Position numbers and translations under genes: made by a program
The notes under the pieces: model-generated
What the model was told of the DNA's origin: nothing
The model's database searches: none
Seen by the model: only the letters and a program-made list of their open reading frames with translations
Source of the DNA: Chitinophaga japonensis
GTDB taxonomy: Bacteria; Bacteroidota; Bacteroidia; Chitinophagales; Chitinophagaceae
Direction: 5' to 3'
Length of the DNA: 64,000 bases
NCBI RefSeq assembly: GCF_007830125.1
Contig: NZ_VLLG01000002.1
Coordinates: 754,985 to 818,984 of the forward strand
Part shown: piece after piece, positions 51,356 to 59,746 of the stretch
Layout: every line of letters begins with the position of its first letter
Position numbering within the stretch: the first letter of the stretch is position 1

Positions 51356-52714
51356 ATGGCGCCGGAAACAGCATCCCTGTCAGCCGCACAGCAGGTCATC
51401 CAGGATAATCTCGACTACACATTGTTCTCCTGGAGCAAACAAAAAGGCATTGCCCCCATTGCGGTAAAACATGCGGAGGGCGTATATCTCTACGATTACG
51501 ACGGCAAGCGCTATCTCGATTTTTCCTCCGGCCTGATCAACGTGAACATCGGCCATGGCAACCAGCGTGTAACCCGTGCCGTTATGCAACAGATGCAGGA
51601 GGTAAGCTATGTAACGCCGGGCTGCGTTACCCGCGCGCGGGGAGAGCTGGGCAAAAAGCTGGCCGCCATTGCGCCGGGCCCGCTCAATAAAACTTTGTTC
51701 ACCACCGGTGGCGCGGAAGCCGTGGAGAACGCGCTGAAACTGGCCCGCCTGTACACCGGCCGTTCCAAGATCATTGCACGCTACCGCGCTTTTCACGGCG
51801 CATCCTACGGTGCCATGACCGCCGGCGGCGATCCCCGCAAGCTGCCGCATGATGTCCAGCAGGTGCCCAACATCATTCACGTGGAAGATCCTTATTGTTA
51901 CCGCTGTCCCTGGGGCAAGGAGATCACCTCCTGCTCCCGGGAATGCGTGAGCCATATTGAACGGGTCATTGAATTTGAAGGACCGGAGAATATAGCGGCC
52001 ATCCTCATGGAAGGCGAAAGCGGCTCCTCCGGCTGCATCAAATACCCGCCGGATTACCTGCAGAAAGTACGCGCGCTCTGCGACCACTACAACATCCTGC
52101 TGATAGCAGACGAGGTCATGAGCGGCTTTGGCAGAACCGGCCGGTGGTTTGCCTGCGATCTGCACGGCGTGGCGCCGGACATGATCGTTACCGCCAAAGG
52201 CATTACCGCCGGCTACCTGCCCCTGGGGGCGCTGATCGTCAGCGACAAAATTGCCGCATACTTTGATGACAAGGTCCTGTGGCTGGGCCTTACCTATTCC
52301 GCCCACCCGGTATGCTGCGCCGCAGCCGTAGAGGTGCTGCAGATCTACGAGGATGAACAACTGGTAGCGAATGCAGTTACAATGGGCCGGTATATAGATG
52401 AGCAGGTGGCCCGGCTGCAGCAGCAGCATCCCAGCATAGGCGACTTCCGGAATACCGGCCTGCTGGGCTGCCTGGAGCTGGTAAAGAACAGGGCCACCAA
52501 AGCGCCGATGGCGCGCTTCAATGCCGGCGCAGAAGAAATGGCCGTCATGAATAAAGTGGCCGGCAAGCTGAAGCAACTGGGCCTGTACGCCTTTGTGCGC
52601 TGGAACTATGTTTTTATAGCGCCGCCCCTCTGCATCACGCGGGCACAGGTAGACGAAGGACTGGCCATGATCAGCGAAGCAATTTCAATAGCAGATGAGC
52701 AGTATGAAGGATGA
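51356..52714 (+). CDS. Class III omega-aminotransferase (beta-alanine / beta-aminoisobutyrate type)
   Basis: 452-residue fold-type I PLP enzyme. PLP Lys281 is in VTAKGITAGYLPLG, and LLIADEVMSGFGRTGRWFA carries the conserved cofactor Asp. An insertion with cysteines, YCYRCPWGKEITSCSRECVSHIE, characterises a class III subgroup. In this operon the reaction expected is transamination of beta-alanine (from uracil) or beta-aminoisobutyrate (from thymine) to the semialdehyde, with pyruvate or 2-oxoglutarate as acceptor. The stop overlaps the left arm of an inverted repeat that precedes the NCS1 gene. The amino-acid specificity comes from context, not sequence. Confidence 0.9.
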   Translation: MAPETASLSAAQQVIQDNLDYTLFSWSKQKGIAPIAVKHAEGVYLYDYDGKRYLDFSSGLINVNIGHGNQRVTRAVMQQMQEVSYVTPGCVTRARGELGKKLAAIAPGPLNKTLFTTGGAEAVENALKLARLYTGRSKIIARYRAFHGASYGAMTAGGDPRKLPHDVQQVPNIIHVEDPYCYRCPWGKEITSCSRECVSHIERVIEFEGPENIAAILMEGESGSSGCIKYPPDYLQKVRALCDHYNILLIADEVMSGFGRTGRWFACDLHGVAPDMIVTAKGITAGYLPLGALIVSDKIAAYFDDKVLWLGLTYSAHPVCCAAAVEVLQIYEDEQLVANAVTMGRYIDEQVARLQQQHPSIGDFRNTGLLGCLELVKNRATKAPMARFNAGAEEMAVMNKVAGKLKQLGLYAFVRWNYVFIAPPLCITRAQVDEGLAMISEAISIADEQYEG

Positions 52715-52778
52715 AGTAAGAGGTATGAAGTATGACCCCGGAATCGCGTCAATATCATACCTCGTACTTCTTACTTCA
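52712..52778 (+). repeat. Inverted repeat inside the pyrimidine operon
   Basis: Arms 52712-52735 and 52755-52778 match at 21 of 24 positions; two of the three mismatches are G-U pairs in the forward RNA and one is A-C. Words GAAGTAAGA and GGTATGA recur. It starts in the aminotransferase stop codon and lies before the NCS1 gene. The right arm shares a 21-nt word (one mismatch) with 23181-23201. Confidence 0.82.
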
Positions 52779-52803
52779 ACTTAAGCGTCCAAAATAAACG
52801 AAC

Positions 52804-54303
52804 ATGGATGAAACCACCAGACATTTTTCTTCTCTTTACAGCGAGGATCTTGCTCCTGTGCCGCCGCACAAAAGGACCTGGAACACCTGGAACTATGCCG
52901 CGCTCTGGATCAGCATGAGCCTGTGCATCCCTACCTACATGCTGGCCAGCTCCCTCATAGAAGGAGGCATGAACTGGTGGCAGGCCATTCTCACCATTTT
53001 CCTGGGCAATAGTATTGTACTGGTGCCCATGATCCTCAACGGGCATGCGGGCGCTAAATACGGTATCCCGTTCCCGGTATTTGCCAGGGCCAGCTTTGGC
53101 GTAAAAGGCGCCAACATTCCCGCCATATTACGCGCCATTGTAGCCTGCGGATGGTTTGGCATACAGACCTGGATCGGCGGCTTTGCGCTGTACCAAATGC
53201 TCCGCCTGTGGTGGCCCTGGCTGGAAACCCTGCCGGCCGTGTTCCCCGCCGCCTTCGGGTTGCAGACCGGGCCTGCCATCACCTTCCTGCTGTTCTGGTT
53301 CCTGAACCTATACGTGGTATACCTGGGCGTGGAAAGCATTCGCAAGCTGCTGGTATTTAAGGCGATTTTTCTGCCGGTAGCAGCACTGGCATTGCTATAC
53401 TGGGCCGTGCGCGCCGGGAACGGGCTGGGGCCTATATTGCAGCAGCCGTCCAGGTTTACCAATACTAATGAAATGCTGGGCTTTTTCTTCCCTGCGCTCA
53501 CTGGCATGGTCGGTTTCTGGGCCACCCTGTCGCTGAACATACCGGACTTTACGCGCTACGCCACCGGGCAGCGGGCGCAGATACGAGGGCAGATCATCGG
53601 GCTGCCGCCTTCCATGACGCTCTTTGCTTTCATTGGCGTGGTAGTGACCTCCGCTACCACCATCGTTTACGGCACCACCATCTGGGACCCGCTGGTGCTG
53701 GCCGGCCGCTTTGAAAGCAGGCTGCTGGTGAGCTTCGCCATGATAGCGGTAGCTATTTCCACTTTAGCTACCAACATCGCCGCCAACATCGTCAGCCCGG
53801 CCAATGATTTCGCCAACCTATGGCCTTCGCGCATCAGCTTCCGCAAGGGCGGCTACATGACCGGTATCATCGGCATACTCATCTTTCCCTGGAAACTGAT
53901 CGCGGATCCAAGCGGCTACATCTTTACCTGGCTGATCGCCTATTCCAGCCTGCTGGGGCCTGTAGGCGGCATCATGATCACGGATTATTATTTCATCCGC
54001 AAGCAAAGGCTGCTAACGGATGAATTGTATAACCCGCATGGGCCTTACCACTTTACCAACGGCTTCAATATCCCGGCCATCGCTGCGCTGCTGGCAGGGG
54101 TGCTGCCCAATGTGCCCGGCTTCCTGGTCACCATAAAAGCAATAGGTGCAGGCGCTGTGCCGGGATGGATCGCGCAACTGTATAATTACGCCTGGTTTGT
54201 AGGCTTCCTGGTAAGCGGCATTGTTTATATGCTGCTGATGCAGACCTATAAGCCCGGTATCAAGACCATAAAAGAAACTTCCGCTTATGTCGCTATTGAT
54301 TAA
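52804..54303 (+). CDS. NCS1 family nucleobase transporter
   Basis: 499 residues with about 12 membrane segments. NCS1 signatures: WNTWNYAALWISMSLCIPTYMLASSLIEGGMNWWQAI near the N-terminus, GIPFPVFARASFGVKGANIPAILRAIVACGWFGIQTWIGG, and a late NANDFANLWPSRISF-like (SPANDFANL) segment. Relatives carry uracil, hydantoins, allantoin or thiamine with Na+ or H+. The operon points to uracil/thymine or dihydrouracil import, though hydantoin is also possible with a dihydropyrimidinase-type enzyme next. Its last 17 nt overlap the start of the dihydropyrimidinase gene, so translation is coupled. Confidence 0.92.
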   Translation: MDETTRHFSSLYSEDLAPVPPHKRTWNTWNYAALWISMSLCIPTYMLASSLIEGGMNWWQAILTIFLGNSIVLVPMILNGHAGAKYGIPFPVFARASFGVKGANIPAILRAIVACGWFGIQTWIGGFALYQMLRLWWPWLETLPAVFPAAFGLQTGPAITFLLFWFLNLYVVYLGVESIRKLLVFKAIFLPVAALALLYWAVRAGNGLGPILQQPSRFTNTNEMLGFFFPALTGMVGFWATLSLNIPDFTRYATGQRAQIRGQIIGLPPSMTLFAFIGVVVTSATTIVYGTTIWDPLVLAGRFESRLLVSFAMIAVAISTLATNIAANIVSPANDFANLWPSRISFRKGGYMTGIIGILIFPWKLIADPSGYIFTWLIAYSSLLGPVGGIMITDYYFIRKQRLLTDELYNPHGPYHFTNGFNIPAIAALLAGVLPNVPGFLVTIKAIGAGAVPGWIAQLYNYAWFVGFLVSGIVYMLLMQTYKPGIKTIKETSAYVAID

Positions 54304-55669
54304 GAACGGCAGGATCATTACCGCTGCAGATGATTACGTAGCAGATATTTTCATTGAAGGAGAAAAAATATCGCTGATCGGGAAAGAGCTGTCCATTCCC
54401 GCCGGCCAGACCATTGATGCGGACGGTATGCTGGTAATGCCCGGCGGCATTGATCCGCATGTACACCTGGACATGCCTTTCATGGGCACTTTTTCCAGCG
54501 ACAGCTACGAGACCGGCACCCGGGCGGCGCTGCACGGCGGCACTACCATGGTCATCGATTTCGTGTTGCAAAAGCAGGGGCATTCCCTGCGGGAAGCCTT
54601 AACGGAATGGCAGTCCAGGGCCAATGGCAACTGCCTGGGCGACTACAGCTTTCATATGGCCGTCACCGATTTTAATGAGCATACCCGGCAGGAGATACAG
54701 ACCATGATCACCCACGAAGGCATTACCTCCTTTAAAACCTTTATGGCCTACAAAGGCGCGCTGATGATAGACGACCGGCAAATGACCGGGCTGATGCAGG
54801 AAGTGAAAAAGCAGGGCGGCATGGTGACCGTGCACGCCACCAACGGCGACATGATCGATTACCTGGTAGCCAAACATAAAGCAGAAGGAAAGTTGTCGCC
54901 CCTGTACCACTATCTTTCACAACCGGAGGTAACGGAAGCGGAAGCCAGCGCCCGCTTTGCAGACATGGCCAACTATACCGGCTGCCCCGGCTATATTGTG
55001 CACCTCACCTGCGAAGGCGCGCTGAACGCCGTGCGGCAGGCCACCCGCAGGAACCAGCACGTATTTGTGGAAACCTGCATTCAATACCTGCTGCTGGACG
55101 CCAGCCGCTACGAACAGGATTTTGACAGCGCCAAATGGGTGATGAGCCCGCCCTTACGGGAAAAGAAAGACCAGGCCACGCTGTGGGCCGGCATTAACCA
55201 GGGGCTGGTGAATGTAGTAGCCACTGACCACTGCCCTTTCAAATGGGAGCAGAAACTGATGGGGAAAGATGACTTTTCCAAAATACCCAACGGCCACCCG
55301 GCCATTGAGCACCGCATGGAGCTGCTGTACAGCGAAGGCGTGCACAAAGGCAGGATCACGCTGAACAAGTACGTGGAAGTGACCAGCACCAACCCGGCTA
55401 AAATATTCGGCATGTTTCCCCGCAAGGGCACCATTGCCGTGAACAGCGATGCGGACCTTATCCTGCTGGACCCGCACGCACAGCATACCATTACCGCCGC
55501 CGGCCACCACATGAACGTGGATTATTCCGCCTATGAAGGATGGGAGCTGCAGGGCAAAATAAAAACGGTGCTGCTGCGCGGCAAGGTGGCGGTGAATGAC
55601 GGGGAATGCCTGGTAGAAAAAGGTTACGGGCAGTTCATCAAACGTCATAAAGTAAGCGGGAAGATCTAG
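54287..55669 (+). CDS. hydA: Dihydropyrimidinase (D-hydantoinase type)
   Basis: 460-residue amidohydrolase that opens the ring of 5,6-dihydrouracil/dihydrothymine to N-carbamoyl-beta-amino acids. The metal site is complete: PGGIDPHVHLDMPFMG (HxH), SFKTFMAYKGAL (carboxylated Lys), VTVHATNGD (His), YIVHLTCEGAL (His) and VVATDHCPF (Asp). Length matches the family. The start ATG lies inside the last codons of the NCS1 gene (17-nt overlap). Hydantoinase and dihydropyrimidinase cannot be separated by these motifs alone, but the neighbours argue for pyrimidine catabolism. Confidence 0.92.
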   Translation: MSLLIKNGRIITAADDYVADIFIEGEKISLIGKELSIPAGQTIDADGMLVMPGGIDPHVHLDMPFMGTFSSDSYETGTRAALHGGTTMVIDFVLQKQGHSLREALTEWQSRANGNCLGDYSFHMAVTDFNEHTRQEIQTMITHEGITSFKTFMAYKGALMIDDRQMTGLMQEVKKQGGMVTVHATNGDMIDYLVAKHKAEGKLSPLYHYLSQPEVTEAEASARFADMANYTGCPGYIVHLTCEGALNAVRQATRRNQHVFVETCIQYLLLDASRYEQDFDSAKWVMSPPLREKKDQATLWAGINQGLVNVVATDHCPFKWEQKLMGKDDFSKIPNGHPAIEHRMELLYSEGVHKGRITLNKYVEVTSTNPAKIFGMFPRKGTIAVNSDADLILLDPHAQHTITAAGHHMNVDYSAYEGWELQGKIKTVLLRGKVAVNDGECLVEKGYGQFIKRHKVSGKI

Positions 55670-55725
55670 GAAATTTTACATTTATCATTCTATCTATAAC
55701 ACCATCATACTAAACATATCTAACA

Positions 55726-56592
55726 ATGCCCAGAATCGTTAAATCAGGACTGATCCAGGTGAGCTTACCTAAAACAGAAGGGGAAGGCACTATTGAGGAG
55801 ATCAAGGAAGCCATGATACAAAAGCACATTCCATTTATAGAAGCCGCCGGGCAAAAAGGCGTGCAGATACTCTGCCTGCAGGAAATTTTCAGCACGCCCT
55901 ACTTCTGTCCCGGGCAGGACCCGCAATGGTATGCCTCCGCAGAGCCGGTGCCCGGCCCCACCACGGAACGGATGGCGGCTTACGCAAAAAAATATAACAT
56001 GGTGATGATCGTGCCCGTATATGAAAAAGAGCAGGCCGGCGTATTGTACAACACCGCCGCCGTGATAGATGCCGACGGTACGTACCTGGGCAAATACCGC
56101 AAGAACCATATTCCGCACACCTCCGGTTTCTGGGAAAAATTCTTTTTCAAACCGGGCAACCTGGGCTATCCCGTGTTCCAGACCCGTTACGCCAAAATAG
56201 GCGTATACATCTGCTACGACCGTCACTTTCCTGATGGCGCCCGCTGCCTGGGGCTGAACGGCGCGGAGATCGTATACAACCCCTCCGCCACCGTAGCCGG
56301 CCTCTCGCAATATTTATGGAAGCTGGAGCAACCCGCGCATGCTGCTGCCAACGGGTATTTCATGGGCTGCATCAACCGGGTGGGCACGGAAGAGCCTTGG
56401 AACCTGGGCCGGTTCTACGGCTCCTCCTACTTCGTGGACCCGCGCGGGCAGATATTTGCGCAAGCCTCTGAAGACGGCGACGAGCTGCTGATTGCGGAGC
56501 TGGACCTGGACAAGATAGAAGAAGTAAGAAGCGTATGGCAGTTCTTCCGCGATCGCCGGCCGGAAACTTACGGGAAGCTCACGGAGCTGTAA
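55726..56592 (+). CDS. Nitrilase-family N-carbamoyl-beta-alanine amidohydrolase (beta-ureidopropionase)
   Basis: 288-residue carbon-nitrogen hydrolase with the Glu-Lys-Cys triad: GVQILCLQEIFSTPYF (Glu), KYRKNHIPH (Lys) and GVYICYDRHFPDGARCLGLNGAEIVYNPSA (Cys). The CLQEIFSTPYFCPGQD stretch is found in beta-ureidopropionases and the related N-carbamoyl-amino-acid amidohydrolases. It would split N-carbamoyl-beta-alanine into beta-alanine, CO2 and ammonia, the third step after DPD and dihydropyrimidinase. It follows dihydropyrimidinase by 56 nt and precedes the preT gene by 32 nt, both on the same strand. Confidence 0.9.
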   Translation: MPRIVKSGLIQVSLPKTEGEGTIEEIKEAMIQKHIPFIEAAGQKGVQILCLQEIFSTPYFCPGQDPQWYASAEPVPGPTTERMAAYAKKYNMVMIVPVYEKEQAGVLYNTAAVIDADGTYLGKYRKNHIPHTSGFWEKFFFKPGNLGYPVFQTRYAKIGVYICYDRHFPDGARCLGLNGAEIVYNPSATVAGLSQYLWKLEQPAHAAANGYFMGCINRVGTEEPWNLGRFYGSSYFVDPRGQIFAQASEDGDELLIAELDLDKIEEVRSVWQFFRDRRPETYGKLTEL

Positions 56593-56624
56593 CGCGGGCT
56601 GATTTTTCAACTAAATGTAATGCC

Positions 56625-57959
56625 ATGGCCATTGCGAACAACCGCCTCACCACCGAAGAATACGCGCAACACTTCAGCGATATACACCCGCCCTTCCAGA
56701 ACCGGGAAGCCGCGCTGGTAGAGGCCAATCGCTGCCTGTTCTGCTACGATGCGCCCTGCATTAAAAGCTGCCCCACCGGCATTAATGTCCCCAAGTTCAT
56801 CAAACAGATCGCTACGGACAATATCAAAGGCGCGGCGCATACTATTTTTCTTTCCAACATTATGGGCGGCGGCTGCGCCAGGGTATGCCCGGTGGAAAAG
56901 CTCTGTGAAGGCGCCTGCGTATACAACTTGCTGCATGAAACGCCTATTCGCATTGCCAGGCTGCAGCGCTATGCTACGGAAGATGCTATTACGCAGCAAT
57001 GGCGGCTGTTTGAGCGTAAGCCTGCCACCGGTAAAAAAGTAGCGGTCGTTGGCGCAGGCCCGGCAGGGCTGAGCTGTGCGCATGTGCTGTCGCGCGAGGG
57101 CGTGGATGTGACGGTATTTGAAAAAGAAAGCAAAGGCGGCGGGCTGATGACCTACGGTATTGCCGCGTACAAGGTGACGCCGGCATTCTGCGAAGCAGAA
57201 GTAAACTTTATCACTTCACTGGGAGGTATCGATATTCAATACAACCGGGAGCTGGGCAAAGACCTTTCCCTGGCCTCCCTGCAGCAGGAATATGATGCTG
57301 TGTTCCTGGGCATCGGCGTTGGATTGGCCCGGCAACTGCACATTCCCGGCGAGGACCTGGAAGGCGTGGTGGACGCCATCCGCTTTATCTACGACATCCG
57401 CAGCAAAGGCTATCCCGCCGTGCCGGTAGGCGATAAAGTGGCCGTCATAGGCCTGGGCATGACGGCTATTGATGCCGCTACACAGGCCAAACGCCTGGGC
57501 GCGCAGGAAGTGACCATTGTATACCGCAGAACGCAGGAAGAAATGCCCTGCACACAGGCAGAGCTGGACATCGCCCTGCTGGACGGCTGCCAGGTACGCT
57601 GGCTGGCAGCGCCTAAAGCGATAAAAGGCAGGGGCGCCGTGCAGCAACTGGAATGCAGCGTTATGCAACTGGGCGCGCCCGATGCCGGCGGCCGCCGCAG
57701 TCCCGTGGATACCGGGCAAACCTTTACGCTGGAAGTAGATATGGTGATAAAAGCCGCCGGGCAGGAACCTTTTACCACACTGGTCAGCCATGAACAACTG
57801 CAGCACCGGCAGGGCAGGATCAGCGCCAGCCCGCACTGCGCTACCAACCTTCCCGGCGTATTTGCGGGCGGCGATTGCGTGAACGGCGGCCGGGAAGTAG
57901 TGGACGCCGTACAGGCCGGGAAAGACGCCGCAGCCGCTATACTGGGTTACCTGGCTTAA
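56625..57959 (+). CDS. preT: NAD-dependent dihydropyrimidine dehydrogenase subunit PreT
   Basis: 444 residues homologous to the flavin/Fe-S subunit of dihydropyrimidine dehydrogenase. The N-terminal Fe-S domain has CYDAPCIKSCPTGINVPKFI and GGGCARVCPVEKLCEGACVY, i.e. ligands for two [4Fe-4S] clusters. The FAD motif VAVVGAGPAGLSCAHVL, VAVIGLGMTAIDAATQAKRLG for NADH, and the late LPGVFAGGDCVNGGREVVDAVQAG fit the glutamate-synthase-small-subunit-like fold. The frame runs further upstream into the nitrilase gene, but ATG 56625 gives the natural start. The catalytic partner PreA, with the FMN barrel, is not found next to it, which is unusual. Confidence 0.88.
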   Translation: MAIANNRLTTEEYAQHFSDIHPPFQNREAALVEANRCLFCYDAPCIKSCPTGINVPKFIKQIATDNIKGAAHTIFLSNIMGGGCARVCPVEKLCEGACVYNLLHETPIRIARLQRYATEDAITQQWRLFERKPATGKKVAVVGAGPAGLSCAHVLSREGVDVTVFEKESKGGGLMTYGIAAYKVTPAFCEAEVNFITSLGGIDIQYNRELGKDLSLASLQQEYDAVFLGIGVGLARQLHIPGEDLEGVVDAIRFIYDIRSKGYPAVPVGDKVAVIGLGMTAIDAATQAKRLGAQEVTIVYRRTQEEMPCTQAELDIALLDGCQVRWLAAPKAIKGRGAVQQLECSVMQLGAPDAGGRRSPVDTGQTFTLEVDMVIKAAGQEPFTTLVSHEQLQHRQGRISASPHCATNLPGVFAGGDCVNGGREVVDAVQAGKDAAAAILGYLA

Positions 57960-58010
57960 TAATTTATTAATACATCGCACGGTACGTTCTTTCTAATTTT
58001 ACCCGTTGAA

Positions 58011-58622
58011 ATGAGCTCAGCGGAATTAGATGATAATTTTACACTCTTTCTGGCAGCCAGGGCGGAGGACACCATGGCATTCAAACGCCTGTACCAGCAA
58101 TACTGGAAAAAGCTGTACATCAGCGCCTGCAAGCGCGTAGATGCAGCGGACGCCCAGGACATGGTGCAGGAAGTGATGTTGACCCTGTGGCAACGGAAAG
58201 ACAAGATCAATATTCAAAACAGTGATGACCTGGGCCGCTACCTGTATACCGCCCTCCGCTACCGCATCATCTCCCATTATGCCTTCAGCAATCACACCGT
58301 ACAGATACCCGAATGGTTTGACCAACCCACGCAGGCCGGCTTTGAAACGGCAATGGACCTGGATAAGGTAAAAGACCTGATTGACAGTGAAGTGCACCGC
58401 ATGCCGGCACGCATGCAGCATATATACCAGTTGAGCCGGCAACAGGGACTTTCAGTAACGGACATTGCGCGGCAGCTCAACCTTTCCGAGCAAACCGTCC
58501 GCAACCAGCTTTCACTGGCCATGAAAAAATTGCGCCTGTTGCTGCGCAACCATTACCAGGGAGACCTGATCATCTGCACCCTCTTACTGATGAACGTTTT
58601 TGACGTTTCCCGTCTTTCTTAA
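58011..58622 (+). CDS. ECF sigma factor
   Basis: 203 residues. Region 2 (about 20-90) is FKRLYQQYWKKLYISACKRVDAADAQDMVQEVMLTLWQRKDKI, and region 4 (about 125-180) is MPARMQHIYQLSRQQGLSVTDIARQLNLSEQTVRNQLSLAMKKLRLLLRNHY, as in the Bacteroidota ECF group that controls SusCD-like loci. It is divided from preT by only 51 nt but starts a new functional unit: fecR, susC and susD follow on the same strand. The FecR anti-sigma factor would hold it until the outer membrane receptor with the STN domain signals. No AsiA or separate anti-sigma gene is visible. Confidence 0.92.
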   Translation: MSSAELDDNFTLFLAARAEDTMAFKRLYQQYWKKLYISACKRVDAADAQDMVQEVMLTLWQRKDKINIQNSDDLGRYLYTALRYRIISHYAFSNHTVQIPEWFDQPTQAGFETAMDLDKVKDLIDSEVHRMPARMQHIYQLSRQQGLSVTDIARQLNLSEQTVRNQLSLAMKKLRLLLRNHYQGDLIICTLLLMNVFDVSRLS

Positions 58623-58687
58623 TATTAAGTTAACACACCTGCGCCGGTATGAAAAGCTATTTCCCCGATAAGGAGATATAGTTTGTT

Positions 58688-59635
58688 ATGGAGCATTCAC
58701 ACATAAAACGGTTATTCGGGAAATATCTCTCCGGCAAGGCCGGCCAGGAAGAGCAGCACGCTGTGGAGCAGTGGTACGACAGGCTGGAAAAGCGCGCCCC
58801 CGTGCAGCTCAGCCCCGAAAGGGAAAAAGCGCTGGAAGCAGCCATCTGGCAAAGGCTGGAGCCCAGGCTGGTAAAGCGGCGCCGGCCCTTCCGCCGCTAT
58901 GCCTATATCAGTGCGGCAGCCGCCAGCGTGGCGCTGATCATTACCGCCGGCATCCTGTTCACCATGCGCAACAAAAGCAAAACTGCTGCTGCGCCGCAGT
59001 TCCAGGATTATGTGACCGGCATCGGGGAACGCAAGCGGCTCACGCTGCAGGACGGCACCATCATTGCGCTGAACAGCGCCACCCGCCTGCGTATCTATAC
59101 CCATAACGCCAATGCCCGCCGGGTAGAGATAACAGATGGTGAAGCCTTCTTTAAAGTGCAGCACGATCCGGCGCATCCTTTCATTATCCGCTCCGGCAGC
59201 GTCACTACCCGGGTGCTGGGTACCTCGTTCAACATCCGGGCCTATAAGCGCCTGGAAGAGCTGTACGTATCCGTACAGGAAGGAAAAGTACAGGTGTTGG
59301 ACAGCCTGCGCACATTAGGCGTGCTGGGAAAGCAGCAAAAACTGGTATTCAATCAGCGGCTTAAAACCTGGTCCATACAGGGATTTGACGGGGAAGCAGC
59401 GGCCTGGCAGCAGGGAAAGCTGTTGTTCAAAAACACCTCTTTCAGGGAAATGGCCCTGCTCATGCAGCAGAACTACGGCATTTATATAACCGCTGCCGAC
59501 GACCGGGTCAGGCAGCAAAAATTCACGGCCAGCGTGCCGGTATCGCTATCCGCCATAAAAGCGGCGGAAGTACTTGCATCTATTCACCAGTTTAAAATAA
59601 AACAAAGGAGGGACACTATTACACTTTACCGTTAA
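58688..59635 (+). CDS. FecR family anti-sigma factor
   Basis: 315 residues. A cytoplasmic N-terminus (about 1-75) that would bind the sigma factor precedes one membrane segment (AYISAAAASVALIITAGILFTM, about 76-98). The periplasmic FecR domain follows, with VTGIGERKRLTLQDGTIIALNSATRLRIY and VTTRVLGTSFNIRAYKRLEELYVSVQEGKVQVL. A DUF4974-type C-terminal domain (LLFKNTSFREMALLMQQNYGIYI) completes the usual form. It follows the ECF sigma gene by 65 nt; regulation is by the receptor through the STN domain. Nothing is truncated. Confidence 0.92.
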   Translation: MEHSHIKRLFGKYLSGKAGQEEQHAVEQWYDRLEKRAPVQLSPEREKALEAAIWQRLEPRLVKRRRPFRRYAYISAAAASVALIITAGILFTMRNKSKTAAAPQFQDYVTGIGERKRLTLQDGTIIALNSATRLRIYTHNANARRVEITDGEAFFKVQHDPAHPFIIRSGSVTTRVLGTSFNIRAYKRLEELYVSVQEGKVQVLDSLRTLGVLGKQQKLVFNQRLKTWSIQGFDGEAAAWQQGKLLFKNTSFREMALLMQQNYGIYITAADDRVRQQKFTASVPVSLSAIKAAEVLASIHQFKIKQRRDTITLYR

Positions 59636-59655
59636 CATTCCAGTAACAAAAGAAA

Positions 59656-59709
59656 GAAGGCTTTGCTACCAACAAAGCCTTCCGGATCAGCCGCTACCAA
59701 CGGCTTTTT
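59656..59709 (+). terminator. Two consecutive hairpins with identical CTACCAA loops
   Basis: First stem GAAGGCTTTG (59656-59665) with CAAAGCCTTC (59673-59682), a 10-bp stem without T's. Second stem AGCCG (59689-59693) with CGGCT (59701-59705), followed by TTTTT. The loops (59666-59672 and 59694-59700) are both exactly CTACCAA. The pair lies between fecR and susC, so it would lower or control readthrough into the susCD genes. Confidence 0.65.
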
Positions 59710-59746
59710 GCTCATCAATTTTTCCAAATTAAAAGCCATACAATGT

